Both the position numbers and the translations under genes were made by a program. From contig MAXH01000274.1 of NCBI GenBank assembly GCA_001750925.1, positions 1 to 48,982 on the forward strand: a stretch of 48,982 bases of DNA. Direction: 5' to 3'. This DNA comes from Desulfobulbaceae bacterium S3730MH12. GTDB lineage: Bacteria > Desulfobacterota > Desulfobulbia > Desulfobulbales > Desulfocapsaceae. Shown piece by piece: positions 25,013-34,511 of this stretch (position 1 is its first letter; every line of letters starts with the position of its first letter). Below the pieces are notes generated by a model. It searched no databases, was not told the origin of the DNA, and saw only the letters and a list, made by a program, of their open reading frames with translations.

Positions 25013-26299
25013 ATGGGAAAAACAATTGCTGAAAAAATCTTCCAAGCACACTTGCGGGATAAACCGTCCCCTGAAAATATGGTTCTTAATCTCGATGTCG
25101 TTATGTGTCATGAGATTACCACCCCGATAGCTATCATTGATCTGATGGAAAAAGGCATGGATCAGGTTTTCGACAAAACAAAAATAAAGGCTGTTATAGA
25201 TCATGTCACTCCTGCAAAAGACTCCAAAACTGCCACCCAGGGGAAAATCATGCGGGAGTGGGCCAAACGACACGATATCAAGGATTTTTTTGATATAGGT
25301 GCGAATGGTGTCTGCCATGCACTTTTCCCTGAAAAGGGTTTTGTGCGCCCTGGTTATACCGTTATTATGGGGGATTCCCATACCTGTACTCATGGTGCCT
25401 TCGGCGCCTTTGCAGCCGGTGTCGGCACTACTGATCTTGAAGTGGGTATCTACAAAGGAGTCTGTTCCTTCAGGGCGCCCACGACTTTGAAAATCAATAT
25501 CTCAGGAGATCTTCGTCCTGGTGTCGTTGCAAAAGATGTTATTCTTGCCATCATAAAGAAATTATCTGTCAATGGTGCTACGGACAAAGTGATTGAATTC
25601 ACTGGAACTGTAGTCGATTCTTTTAGTATGTCGTCCCGTATGACAGTCTGTAATATGGCCGTGGAAGCCGGAGCGACCTGCGGCATTTGCCTTCCTGATC
25701 GTGTGACTGCAGAATATCTCTGGCCTTTTATTCAATCAGACTATCCGACAATAGATGCAGCTGTCGAAGATTATAAAAAATACCATTCAGACCCGGATGC
25801 ATCCTATAGCGACATTATCGAATTTGATATAAGCAGGCTGACACCCCAGGTAACATATGGCTATAAACCTGACTTGGTTAAAGATGTTAAGGAAATGGAC
25901 GGCACACCTGTCGACCAGGTATATATTGGCTCCTGCACAAATGGTCGAATAGAGGACCTGAGAGATGCAGCAACAATTCTTCAAGGCAGAAAATTAGCTG
26001 AAAATGTCCGGGGAGTAGTGACCCCGGCAACTCCGTTAATCTATACAATGGCCCTTGAAGAAGGGATTATCAAAACATTCATGGATGCCGGTTTCTGCGT
26101 TCTAAACCCGACCTGTGGAGCCTGCCTGGGTATGAGTGCGGGGGTGTTGGCCGAGGGGGAAGTCTGTGCGTCAACCACAAATCGTAACTTTAATGGAAGA
26201 ATGGGTAAAGGCGGCATGGTTCATCTGATGAGTCCTTTTTCTGCTGCTGCAGCAGCGGTTACCGGAGTTATAACTGATCCGGCAAAATTTCTCAGTTAG
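25013..26299 (+). CDS. leuC: LeuC, 3-isopropylmalate dehydratase large subunit
   Basis: The 428-residue large subunit of isopropylmalate isomerase, which binds a [4Fe-4S] cluster. Cluster ligands are Cys308 (GSCTNGRIEDL) and Cys368/Cys371 (NPTCGACLGMSAG). Active-site segments GDSHTCTHGAFGAFAAGVG and ATCGICLPDR are present. The size and spacing fit the shorter two-subunit (LeuC2/homoaconitase-like) form rather than the longer E. coli type. GGAG lies nine bases before the ATG. It is followed 28 bp later by leuD. Confidence 0.95.
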   Translation: MGKTIAEKIFQAHLRDKPSPENMVLNLDVVMCHEITTPIAIIDLMEKGMDQVFDKTKIKAVIDHVTPAKDSKTATQGKIMREWAKRHDIKDFFDIGANGVCHALFPEKGFVRPGYTVIMGDSHTCTHGAFGAFAAGVGTTDLEVGIYKGVCSFRAPTTLKINISGDLRPGVVAKDVILAIIKKLSVNGATDKVIEFTGTVVDSFSMSSRMTVCNMAVEAGATCGICLPDRVTAEYLWPFIQSDYPTIDAAVEDYKKYHSDPDASYSDIIEFDISRLTPQVTYGYKPDLVKDVKEMDGTPVDQVYIGSCTNGRIEDLRDAATILQGRKLAENVRGVVTPATPLIYTMALEEGIIKTFMDAGFCVLNPTCGACLGMSAGVLAEGEVCASTTNRNFNGRMGKGGMVHLMSPFSAAAAAVTGVITDPAKFLS

Positions 26300-26327
26300 A
26301 CGTAAACTCAAAGCACAAGGAAATAAA

Positions 26328-26864
26328 ATGAAACAATTTGGCGGCCCGGCAATTTTTCTGGACAGAGACGATATTAACACCGACGAGATAATACCTGCGA
26401 AATATCTGACGGAGATTTCAAAAACGGCCCTGAAGCCTCATTTACTTGAAGATCTGCTGCTGGACGGTATTCCGTATGATCGTCAATCCGAAAAATCACA
26501 GGCTGCACAAGCTGTTGTCACACGGGCAAATTTTGGCTGCGGATCATCCAGAGAACATGCTGTATGGGCCTTTGAGGTAAACGATATTAACATTGTTATA
26601 GCAGAGAGTTTTGCCAGGATTTTCAGGCAAAACATGTTTAACTGCGGAATACTGGCTATCGAACTTCGAAAAGATCAGCTTGATCAGCTTTTTGGTATGG
26701 AGGGTGATATTTTTATCTCTGTAGATCTGGAAAAATGTGAGCTCACCGGTTCCTCAAATCTGGATAGCCAAGACTCCCTGATCTTTCAGTTTGAACTAAA
26801 TCAATTTGACCAGAAACTGGTTTCTACCGGAGGCTGGTTGGCTTATGCCGACACAAACTATTAA
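26328..26864 (+). CDS. leuD: LeuD, 3-isopropylmalate dehydratase small subunit
   Basis: The 178-residue small (swivel) subunit that completes the isomerase with LeuC. It shows FLDRDDINTDEIIPAKYL near the start and the substrate-binding NFGCGSSREHAVWAF. AAGGA precedes the ATG. The gene ends 27 bp from the stop of the convergent J-protein gene. leuA and leuB are not in the window. Confidence 0.95.
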   Translation: MKQFGGPAIFLDRDDINTDEIIPAKYLTEISKTALKPHLLEDLLLDGIPYDRQSEKSQAAQAVVTRANFGCGSSREHAVWAFEVNDINIVIAESFARIFRQNMFNCGILAIELRKDQLDQLFGMEGDIFISVDLEKCELTGSSNLDSQDSLIFQFELNQFDQKLVSTGGWLAYADTNY

Positions 26865-26890
26865 CCACCATGAAATACATTTCATTGGTG

Positions 26891-27829
26891 CTAAAGATCA
26901 CATTCCTTCAACTGCTCAATAATTTTTCTCTGTACATCGGTTAAGGTATCCGGGACTTTAACTCCCAGTTTGACATACAGATTCCCACGATCCCCCATGG
27001 GACCTGCAGGCAGCCCGTACCCCTTAATTCTGAGACGTGAGTCGTGCACTGTCCCAGGGGCAACTTTCACCATAAATTTTTTCCCTTCAAGGGTTTCAAT
27101 TTCCATTTTTGTACCAAGACATGCCTCGCTGAAAGATATCAATTTTTCAACCGTGAGATCATCTGAATTTCGGGAGAACCTATCGTCCGAATCAATCCCA
27201 ACCTTCAGGTAAAGATCTCCCGGCTGACCACCATTTGAGGACTCCCCGCCTTTCCCCTGAAGACGAAGTTTTTTCCCTTCCTCTATGCCTCTTGGTATTT
27301 TTACAGATACGTTTTGACTCTTCCCATTTTTTCGCAGGCTGATGGTACGTTCCGCTCCATTGAGAACTTCATCAAGTGTAACTGAAATCTGATAAGTCAT
27401 ATCCTGGCCTTTTCCCGCCCCGGAGTGACAACCACCGCCCCCGCAACCAGTCGAATGCCCCTGATTGAAAAAAGAACCGAAAGGATGACCACCACCATCC
27501 CCCCCCATTCCTGATCTAAAAGATGTGGATCCTCCACTGGAGCCAAAGCCGAACTGCTTGAAGATGTCATTCAAATCAAAATTCCTGAATATATCTTCCT
27601 GGGAATATCGCTGATGAAACTGAGTCGAACCAAATTGATCGTACTGCTGTTTTTTATCAACATCGGACAGCACTGCATACGCTTCACTGATTTCCTTGAA
27701 TTTTGCTTCAGACGCCTTGTCCCCTTTGTTTTTGTCGGGATGATATTTGAGCGCAAGTTTCCTGTACGTCTTTTTTATCTCTGTTGGAGTCGCATTTTTA
27801 TCAACCCCTAATACTTTGTAGTAATCCAT
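26891..27829 (-). CDS. CbpA-type DnaJ family co-chaperone
   Basis: A 312-residue J-domain protein. The J domain (1-70) has the HPD motif at 30-32. A Gly/Phe/Ser-rich linker (about 90-140) follows, then two beta-barrel C-terminal domains (about 145-300) with GEERTISL-like and [15 protein letters not shown] segments. The four-repeat zinc finger of DnaJ is missing, so it is a class B (CbpA-like) partner of DnaK. The linker has one short [12 protein letters not shown] stretch, not a zinc centre. Start ATG has a poor ribosome binding site. Confidence 0.93.
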   Translation of the reverse strand: MDYYKVLGVDKNATPTEIKKTYRKLALKYHPDKNKGDKASEAKFKEISEAYAVLSDVDKKQQYDQFGSTQFHQRYSQEDIFRNFDLNDIFKQFGFGSSGGSTSFRSGMGGDGGGHPFGSFFNQGHSTGCGGGGCHSGAGKGQDMTYQISVTLDEVLNGAERTISLRKNGKSQNVSVKIPRGIEEGKKLRLQGKGGESSNGGQPGDLYLKVGIDSDDRFSRNSDDLTVEKLISFSEACLGTKMEIETLEGKKFMVKVAPGTVHDSRLRIKGYGLPAGPMGDRGNLYVKLGVKVPDTLTDVQRKIIEQLKECDL

Positions 27830-27973
27830 GATGAAAAGCTATATATAGTCATTTTTTTTGTTCTGAAGCAGCGGAAAACAGACGGTTTTTTACTGACGTT
27901 TTTATTTGTACCAACAATATGAACGCTTGCTGGCCACGTCAACTGCCTGGTGTAATGAAAGTTGGATTAAAAC

Positions 27974-28015
27974 AAAAAAAGAGCCACCTCGCATCGAAGC
28001 GAGGTGGCTCTTTTT
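27974..28015 (-). terminator. Rho-independent terminator of ssb
   Basis: A perfect 15-base-pair stem (GAGCCACCTCGC...GCGAGGTGGCTC core) with a six-base loop, flanked by A runs and T runs. It follows ssb on the minus strand and could also act on the plus strand. Confidence 0.95.
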
Positions 28016-28037
28016 GAAACCTGCATAAGGATTTTTT

Positions 28038-28466
28038 CTAAAAAGGGACATCCTCCCCTGTACTGTCGCCACCTGGCATGCCTCCCGATGGCTCATCAGG
28101 CATAGGGGGTTCTTCAAATCCTCCGCCACCAAATTCACTGCCTTTGGGAGTGAGGTTTTGAATAGTTTGAGCTATAATTTCAGTGGTATAACGGTCATTG
28201 CCACTCTGGTCCTGCCATTTATTGGTATGGAGCCGGCCTTCCACATAAATTTTCATCCCTTTTGAAAGATAATTGCCGCAAAATTCCGCAGTCTGTGCCC
28301 AGACGATTACCCGATGCCATTCTGTTTCATCCTGCTGGTTACCGTCTCTGTCCTTCCATCTTCTGTTCGTTGCAACTCTTAAGGTTGCAACCGCAGTTCC
28401 GCTTTGAGTATAACGAAGTTCAGGATCTGCACCTAAATTGCCAACGAGTATTACCTTATTAATCAT
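28038..28466 (-). CDS. ssb: Ssb, single-strand DNA-binding protein
   Basis: A 142-residue SSB. The OB-fold occupies about residues 1-105 ([42 protein letters not shown]). A short Gly/Pro linker and the acidic tip GEDVPF, the usual partner-binding tail, follow. AGGAG precedes the ATG. It has its own terminator and probably its own promoter in the 138 bp upstream gap. Confidence 0.96.
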   Translation of the reverse strand: MINKVILVGNLGADPELRYTQSGTAVATLRVATNRRWKDRDGNQQDETEWHRVIVWAQTAEFCGNYLSKGMKIYVEGRLHTNKWQDQSGNDRYTTEIIAQTIQNLTPKGSEFGGGGFEEPPMPDEPSGGMPGGDSTGEDVPF

Positions 28467-28604
28467 CCGCCAATCTCCTAAGTAATTGAGTAATTGAGAA
28501 AACAGTCATTCTTCCCATGTATGTTGTAAATATACGTTAGATCAATTAAAGAACAACCTTTAAAATCCAGCTACACCAAAAATCCTCACAGCTTCCGCTC
28601 GGCA

Positions 28605-29726
28605 TTATCTGCTTATAACAGTTTGATCCAGCATAAGTGGTATGCCGCCTTTTTCAGCGGGAATAAAGCCCATGACCTCCCGCCATATTTCATCGCTCTC
28701 CATGCAAAAATAGATGCACGTCTCTTCGGCAGCTTTTTCTTTCAGGCAGTTATAAATGAACTGATACATTTTTACTCTGTTCGGCCTGAAATACCGTGAT
28801 TTATTGTCCAGTCCTTCAATAAACTCCTGATAGTAGATATTTGAGTGTGGGAATCTCTGTATCCCTATTTCCTTTAAACTTGGAATAAATCGTAATGCTC
28901 CCAGGGATATCCAGACGATCGATTCAGCAGGCACCTCTTCGTAGAGTCGTCGAATAGTCTCTGCATATCCCTCCATCCAACCGGGATGATCAATTATCGG
29001 GTCAAAATGGAATGCCAGTTTGTATCCCCACTCGGCACAACATCTTGCGGCAGCAAGCCTTTCATCCAGAGAGGCTGAACGAATCTCTTCCCTTTTCATT
29101 ATGATCGGACTATTCAATGACCAAGCAATTATCGTTCTGCCATGGTGTTTAATTCCCTTCAGGTTCTCTATAACACCACTCTTGGTTTTCAGCTCAAGAA
29201 CCGCATTTTTCTGTTGAGCGAAATAGTTCACCAGCAATCTGCTCAACCCTGTCAACCTGTCAATTGCCAGAGAATCGGTAAATTCCCCGGTTCCTATGCG
29301 AAAAAATCGATCCGGATTGGTAAGCAGAGCCTCATCAAGTTCCAGAAACAGCTTTTCTGTATTGACATAGAATGTCAGCCAAGGTGCATTGAGATATGCC
29401 TGTAAAATGCAGTAAACACAGTCTATTGGGCAATTCATCCCAGTATTTAGTACCTGATAATCACAGCATTGATATTCGCGGGTGCCTGGACACGGTTTAA
29501 AAAATATTCCACGATTCTTACAAAGAAACAGTTGTCGTTTACCGGCGGTAAGGTTATCCACATAATTTTTATCAAGATCGTTGGGTTTCCCCCTATCCGG
29601 AACAATGGTGCAGGGCAATTGGGTTCTGTGGAGAATTTCCTTTGTATATGGCAGTTCCAGGCAGGATTCTTCAACAAAAATCTGTTCGATAAAAGATGAT
29701 GGATCTCTCCAGGAGTTTTCAGACAC
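28605..29726 (-). CDS. Spore photoproduct lyase-like radical SAM protein
   Basis: A 373-residue radical SAM enzyme. The cluster motif CPIDCVYC uses Cys99, Cys103 and Cys106 (CX3CX2C), and the surrounding CCDYQVLNTGMNCPIDCVY and ILQAYLNAP are typical of the SplB family. SplB repairs the spore thymine photoproduct, but homologues in non-sporulating Gram-negatives are common and their substrate is unknown. The frame starts with GTG at 29726. It is in the same direction as the GT2 gene upstream (33 bp away). Confidence 0.88.
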   Translation of the reverse strand: MSENSWRDPSSFIEQIFVEESCLELPYTKEILHRTQLPCTIVPDRGKPNDLDKNYVDNLTAGKRQLFLCKNRGIFFKPCPGTREYQCCDYQVLNTGMNCPIDCVYCILQAYLNAPWLTFYVNTEKLFLELDEALLTNPDRFFRIGTGEFTDSLAIDRLTGLSRLLVNYFAQQKNAVLELKTKSGVIENLKGIKHHGRTIIAWSLNSPIIMKREEIRSASLDERLAAARCCAEWGYKLAFHFDPIIDHPGWMEGYAETIRRLYEEVPAESIVWISLGALRFIPSLKEIGIQRFPHSNIYYQEFIEGLDNKSRYFRPNRVKMYQFIYNCLKEKAAEETCIYFCMESDEIWREVMGFIPAEKGGIPLMLDQTVISR

Positions 29727-29759
29727 TGCTTTTCGCTCTCGTTTGGTAAAAATATAGTT

Positions 29760-30626
29760 TTATGTTCTTACAATTTTATCATTATTCAGATAATCTTTTA
29801 CTAGATTCAGATAATATTCTCCGGTCTCCACTTTGCCATGTTTGATGCAGCCATTACCAAAAACAGAACATTTCCTGTTAAATTCATCCAGTGCAAGAAT
29901 GGTTTGTTCTTTGGTGAGAATCCCAGAATCGAGCATTTTTTTAATACTGTAAATACGCATACGATCCATTCCCGTTCTATATATATATGACACCTGGTCT
30001 GCACGCCCACCCTCCTTGACAGTTAGAGGACTATCAATCAGGTTAAAGGAGAACCTGCAGCTTACACGCAACCAGAGGTCATAATCTTCACAACAGCGAA
30101 GAGTTTCGTCAAATATCCCAACCAGTGAAAACAACTCTTTTCTAACCATCACTGTTGACATACCTACAGCACAGAGCTGCAAACTGTGTTGAAAAATATT
30201 ACCGTGCTGCGGGGTATGTTTTCTTTTCTGGTTGAGATGAATTCCCCGTCTCAACCATTTTTCCCTGGTATGACTTATCAAATAATCCGGGTTTTCTTTT
30301 AACGCCTTGAATTGCATTTCAATTTTTCTCTTATGCCAGTGATCGTCTGAATCGAGAAAAACAATATATTCATGTGCTGCCCTAACTATTCCACGATTAC
30401 GTGCCGACGCGACTCCTTTGTTATTTTGTTTCAATACAGTCAGCGGTACTTTCTCAGTGCGGGAAAATGCTTCAAGAATAGCGGGAGTATTGTCGGTTGA
30501 TCCGTCATCGACCACTATAATCTCAGCACATCTTAATGTCTGCCGTGTTATGGACAGAAGTGCCCGATTAAGGAATTCGGCACGATTATACGTTGGAATA
30601 ATAACTGATACAGGACAGGCATCCAT
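29760..30626 (-). CDS. Family 2 glycosyltransferase
   Basis: A 288-residue GT-A fold enzyme. VSVIIPTYNRAEFLNRAL opens the nucleotide-binding domain, VVDDGSTDN (38-46) and the DXD-like FLDSDDHW (90-97) bind the sugar nucleotide and metal, and GIFDETLRCCEDYDLWLRV gives the acceptor-side ED motif. No membrane segment is seen, and no other glycan genes are adjacent, so the acceptor is unknown. The C-terminal 60 residues are helical with two Cys. Confidence 0.9.
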   Translation of the reverse strand: MDACPVSVIIPTYNRAEFLNRALLSITRQTLRCAEIIVVDDGSTDNTPAILEAFSRTEKVPLTVLKQNNKGVASARNRGIVRAAHEYIVFLDSDDHWHKRKIEMQFKALKENPDYLISHTREKWLRRGIHLNQKRKHTPQHGNIFQHSLQLCAVGMSTVMVRKELFSLVGIFDETLRCCEDYDLWLRVSCRFSFNLIDSPLTVKEGGRADQVSYIYRTGMDRMRIYSIKKMLDSGILTKEQTILALDEFNRKCSVFGNGCIKHGKVETGEYYLNLVKDYLNNDKIVRT

Positions 30627-30766
30627 GACTCAATTTAACTGTCTTTAATCATATAAAAACATTATTACTATGGCATTTTAGTATGGCAATACTGTACAAT
30701 ACAATGTTCAGACAACATACTCCTTCCCGGTCGGGAAGTCTAAATATTAGATTTTACGGTTATACA

Positions 30767-32266
30767 ATGTCCACAGGTATACTTATTAACTCTACAAGCT
30801 ATGAGGTGCGTCTTGCGCTTGTAGAGGATGGGACTCTGAGTGAATTTCACATGCAGAAACACACTCAAAAAGGTCTCATCGGTAACATTTACAAGGGCAA
30901 GGTGGTACGTGTGCTCCCCGGTATGCAGGCCGCATTTGTTGATATAGGTATGGAGCGCACCGGTTTTCTGTATGTCGCTGATGTCTTTATTCCATGCAGT
31001 TCGTCCCGGGAAAATTCCTGCATTACAGATCGTTCCAACAGTCATATACGAGCTCAAGGGCTCCGTATTGAAGATCTTTTAAAAGAAGGACAGGATTTAA
31101 TTGTCCAGGTTAATAAAGACCCTATTGGCACTAAGGGCGCCAGGTTGACCTGTCATATAACACTTCCATGCCGCAACCTTGTCTTTATTCCATTCACAGA
31201 TCACATTGGAATTTCCAGAAAGATAGAAGACGAACAGATCAGAGAACAGCTGAAAGGGCAGATTGAAAAAATTCGTCCCGGGGATACCGGATTTATTGTC
31301 AGAACAGTCGCCGAGTATGCAACCCAGGAAGAACTTGAAGCAGACATGGAATTTCTTTTGTTGCTCTGGGAGGATATCAGTGACAAAGCAGAAAACATGT
31401 CGGCACCCGTCCTGGTGTACGAAGATCTGGATATTATTTTAAAATCTATCAGGGATTTTTTCACACGAGATGTGGATACTCTTATCATTGATGATCCTGT
31501 GGGCCATAAAAAGCTTCTTGAATTTGTTAAAACATTCGCACCCCAACTGCAAAATAAAATCTCACTTTATCACGAAAAAGAGTTACCTCTCTTTGAGGCA
31601 CACAATATAGAAGCGGATATTGCCCGAGCTACTGAAAAAAAAGTCTGGTTAAGGTCGGGGGGATATATCATCATAGAGTCGACTGAGGCCCTTTCAGTAA
31701 TCGACGTAAACACGGGTCGTTTTGTTGGAAAAAGTAACCTGAATGACACTATTTTCAAAACAAATATCGAAGCGGCTGTTGAAATTGCTTATCAACTGAG
31801 GCTTCGTAATATCGGTGGAATTATTATCATCGATTTTATTGATATGGAAGATGAAAATCACCGGGAGGAGCTCTATAACACCTTCAGCGAAGCTGTGAAA
31901 AAAGACAAAAGCAGAAACAATATTCTTAAACTTTCCGAATTCGGCCTTGTGCAAATGACCAGAAAGAGAAATACCGAAAACCTTTACCAGCTCATGTGCG
32001 AACCCTGTCACTACTGTTCCGGAGAGGGCGTAATTAGATCCAGACGAACCATCTGCTATGATATTTTTCGGAAGATCAGCAGAAATGCTGACAAGGCCAA
32101 AGGTTCAACGGTTACTCTGAGAGTGCACGACAGGATTGCCGATATGCTGAATATTGACGAAGAGTTCACCATGGCACTCCTTGAAAAAGATACAGGGAAA
32201 CGTATCATCATCTCTCCCTCCAAAGATCTTCATATTGAAAAATATGAGATATTATGGCAGAGATAA
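30767..32266 (+). CDS. rng: Ribonuclease G/E family protein
   Basis: A 499-residue RNase G. The S1 domain (about 35-125) carries GNIYKGKVVRVLPGMQAAFVD and GMERTGFLYVADV. The RNase H-like/DNase I-like catalytic part has SVIDVNTGRFVGK, and the zinc-link Cys motif is in CEPCHYCSGEG. The frame extends 28 codons further upstream, but the ATG at 30767 gives the standard MSTGILINS start; the ribosome binding site is weak. RNase G processes the 16S rRNA 5' end and turns over mRNAs. Confidence 0.94.
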   Translation: MSTGILINSTSYEVRLALVEDGTLSEFHMQKHTQKGLIGNIYKGKVVRVLPGMQAAFVDIGMERTGFLYVADVFIPCSSSRENSCITDRSNSHIRAQGLRIEDLLKEGQDLIVQVNKDPIGTKGARLTCHITLPCRNLVFIPFTDHIGISRKIEDEQIREQLKGQIEKIRPGDTGFIVRTVAEYATQEELEADMEFLLLLWEDISDKAENMSAPVLVYEDLDIILKSIRDFFTRDVDTLIIDDPVGHKKLLEFVKTFAPQLQNKISLYHEKELPLFEAHNIEADIARATEKKVWLRSGGYIIIESTEALSVIDVNTGRFVGKSNLNDTIFKTNIEAAVEIAYQLRLRNIGGIIIIDFIDMEDENHREELYNTFSEAVKKDKSRNNILKLSEFGLVQMTRKRNTENLYQLMCEPCHYCSGEGVIRSRRTICYDIFRKISRNADKAKGSTVTLRVHDRIADMLNIDEEFTMALLEKDTGKRIIISPSKDLHIEKYEILWQR

Positions 32267-32290
32267 AATCTGAAATTTACTATAAATACT

Positions 32291-32410
32291 CAGTAATGTC
32301 CGGTTTAGATCCTGCAGGAGGATTCATGGGTAATCTACTGCCAAAAGCGGACAAAAGTTTCCCATGAATCCGTTTTACAGGCTTTGCAATTTTCTAACCG
32401 GACACTGCTG
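32291..32410. mobile_element. 120 bp MITE with 9 bp target duplication
   Basis: Terminal inverted repeats CAGTAATGTCCGGTTTAG (left) and CAGCAGTGTCCGGTTAG (right, reverse complement) bound the element. A perfect 9 bp direct repeat ATAAATACT flanks it (32282-32290 and 32411-32419). Inside is a second inverted repeat with GGATTCATGGG arms. There is no coding capacity. A 9 bp duplication fits mobilisation by a transposase of the IS4 type, but the parent element is not in the window. It sits between rng and the M23 peptidase gene. Confidence 0.88.
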
Positions 32411-32444
32411 ATAAATACTGTACTTTAAAAAAATTATATACGTT

Positions 32445-33821
32445 ATGGGATCAAAATATAGAAATAGACCAACACGACCGGGGAGATTTCTCTTAATTAT
32501 TTTACTGATACTTACCCTCGTCACTATCGCCGGAGGATATATATTCTTTTTCGAAAATGAAAAACCTGTCGCCAGCTTTGAATCTACAGGGGAATATATC
32601 GGCCAGGACAGTATTGTTCAATATCTTGTATCTGATCAAAAAAGTGGCATCAGGTCGATCTCGCTCAATGCTACCCAGGGGGAAATAAAGAAGGTTTTAC
32701 ACAGTGTTACCTTTCCCAGAAGTTCGTATAAGGGACATGTGGGTCCTTTAGAAGACAATAAATCTCTTCCTTTCGATGCTCACAAGCATGGGTTTAAGGA
32801 CGGATCATTGACTCTCACACTTGAAGTAACTGATTTCTCTTTTAACGGATGGCTCAAGGGAAATAAAACCGTTGTCCAGAAACATGTTACAATAGATACG
32901 AAACCTCCTCGTATTCAAATCCTGCACAGTGAAAAATATATCATTCCCGGAGGCTCAGGAATTGCAATTTATCGTCTCTCCGAGAACAATTGTCGCCATG
33001 GTATAGCTGTTAATGGTCACTTTAATCCAGGTTTTCTTATCGGTGACGGAAGAGATGACACCTATATCTCTTTTTTTGCCCTTCCCTTTGATGCAGAAAA
33101 AATTGATTCTCTGGCAATTACTGCTGTTGATATTGCTGGAAACAGTGCCGATGTTCCATTCTCAACAGTTTATAAAGCAGATAAGAAGAAAAAGGATAAA
33201 ATTAATGTCAGTGATGGGTTTCTTTCAAAGAAAATTCCCGAATTCCAGCAATACTATCCAGCTATGTCCGGCAGTTCTCTGGATAAATATCTCTATATAA
33301 ACAACACTATACGAAAACAGAATAACAAGGAAATCAGCAATTTATGTAAAAACCCTTTGGATGAACGGTTGTGGGAAGGGAAGTTCTTGAGGATGGCAGG
33401 CAGTTCCCGGGCCGGGTTCGCTGATTATCGAACGTACTTTTATAAGAGTAAAGCGATAGACAATCAGGTTCATCTCGGAATGGATATCGCCTCAACACGC
33501 AGGGCGGAAGTAAAAGCCGCTAATCGGGGAGAAGTTATCTTTGCCGATTATCTAGGGATCTATGGTAACATGGTAATGCTCGATCATGGTCAGGGTGTTT
33601 TCAGTCTCTACTCCCACCTGAGCGAGATAAATGTTGCCCCTGGGGATAAAGTTAAGCAGAAGGCAGTGCTGGGATTGACGGGTACAACCGGGATGGCTGG
33701 TGGGGATCATTTGCATTTTTCAATGCTGGTAAACGGGATATTTGTTATGCCTAAAGAGTGGTGGGATCAGCACTGGATAGACGTTACAATAGCGGAACCG
33801 ATAACTGACTCCAAATTCTAA
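32445..33821 (+). CDS. Membrane-anchored M23 (LytM-type) peptidase
   Basis: A 458-residue protein with a short basic cytoplasmic start, one membrane anchor (about 14-36), a long periplasmic region (40-330) of beta-rich character, and a C-terminal M23 domain (about 340-445). Zinc-ligand motifs HLGMDIAS and HLHFSM, plus YSHLSEINVAPGDKV, are present, so it should be a catalytically competent peptidoglycan endopeptidase or an activator. The middle domain is not recognised. The ribosome binding site is poor. Confidence 0.92.
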   Translation: MGSKYRNRPTRPGRFLLIILLILTLVTIAGGYIFFFENEKPVASFESTGEYIGQDSIVQYLVSDQKSGIRSISLNATQGEIKKVLHSVTFPRSSYKGHVGPLEDNKSLPFDAHKHGFKDGSLTLTLEVTDFSFNGWLKGNKTVVQKHVTIDTKPPRIQILHSEKYIIPGGSGIAIYRLSENNCRHGIAVNGHFNPGFLIGDGRDDTYISFFALPFDAEKIDSLAITAVDIAGNSADVPFSTVYKADKKKKDKINVSDGFLSKKIPEFQQYYPAMSGSSLDKYLYINNTIRKQNNKEISNLCKNPLDERLWEGKFLRMAGSSRAGFADYRTYFYKSKAIDNQVHLGMDIASTRRAEVKAANRGEVIFADYLGIYGNMVMLDHGQGVFSLYSHLSEINVAPGDKVKQKAVLGLTGTTGMAGGDHLHFSMLVNGIFVMPKEWWDQHWIDVTIAEPITDSKF

Positions 33822-33859
33822 CTTCGATAAACGATATAGGTGGTTTTGCCTGTTTTCTA

Positions 33860-33913
33860 GGAGCTTGTCCGAGAATAAGCATTTTGTTCAAAATGCATCC
33901 TCGAACAAGCTCC
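33860..33913. terminator. Long hairpin after the M23 gene
   Basis: GGAGCTTGTCCGAG pairs with CTCGAACAAGCTCC, with a second inner stem GCATTTTG/CAAAATGC. It has no clear U tract but lies between two convergent genes and may end both transcripts. The GAGCTTGTTCGA core recurs at about 47004, so it is also a dispersed sequence. Confidence 0.6.
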
Positions 33914-33924
33914 TTGCAATACCT

Positions 33925-34143
33925 TCAATCTTCAAAATCATAGTCAGGTCCCCCACACAACGAGCAGCGCAAGGTCTGATCATTCTTGTCAAAAATCCAT
34001 TCCCACTTCTTCTCTTCTATCATTGGTGCTTCTTCAACTCCACAGGTAATACATACCCATCTATCACCCTCTTCAGTTTCAAATAAATGCACTGTTGTCG
34101 TCTCCTTATGCGTAAACCGAATAGATCGGGATTTCCTTATCAT
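33925..34143 (-). CDS. Small zinc-ribbon-like protein
   Basis: A 72-residue protein not recognised by name. It has two CxxC pairs (CITC and CSLC) about 30 residues apart, with acidic and Trp-rich residues between, as in small zinc ribbons. A zinc-binding role is inferred from the Cys spacing only. The ATG at 34143 has only a weak AAGAG upstream. Coding is supported by the Cys pattern and by the absence of an opposing gene. Confidence 0.6.
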   Translation of the reverse strand: MIRKSRSIRFTHKETTTVHLFETEEGDRWVCITCGVEEAPMIEEKKWEWIFDKNDQTLRCSLCGGPDYDFED

Positions 34144-34511
34144 CTCTTATATAGGCTTTCTTTCAAAATTGCCTATTCACCCAACCTCTGTGTTATGCCA
34201 AAAATTTTATCCTCAGAATATCACGTATATGCCTGTGGTAAAATTTTTCGCAAGACTATATTTTGAATGAAAATCCTATTTTTGCAAGGAAGCCTATAGA
34301 CTTGATACTTGTTTCAAGAAAGATTTTTCAGTATTGTTGTCTAATTACGAACGTCGCAACTCGAACAAATCGGAACTTTTAGAATGCTTGGATAAGTACC
34401 TTGGTGGTATATGTAACCACAAAATTTTAAAATACACTCCTCAGTTTCTCGTTTTTTATTGCAGAAGTTCTGAAGTAAGGCACTAAATTTTAAATCCCGT
34501 TAACACCACTT
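34144..34511 (+). other. 368 bp gap: AT-rich sequence and inverted composite repeat
   Basis: The second half (34361-34487) is a reverse copy of the composite repeat. The first half is AT-rich with no ORF of note. Promoters for the divergent zinc-ribbon and LptF-type genes should be here but none could be assigned with confidence. Confidence 0.6.
34361..34487 (-). repeat. Composite dispersed repeat, full copy 2 (inverted)
   Basis: On the minus strand it begins TTTAGTGCCTTACTTC and ends with AAAAGTTCCGATTTGTTCGA, the two conserved ends of the element seen at 4569 and 47099. Length is 127 bp. It ends 24 bp before the LptF-type start. Confidence 0.75.

Noticed and set aside
26891-27829. Full DnaJ with zinc finger
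   Set aside because: Only one GCGGGGC stretch is present instead of four CxxCxGxG repeats, so the gene is CbpA-like.
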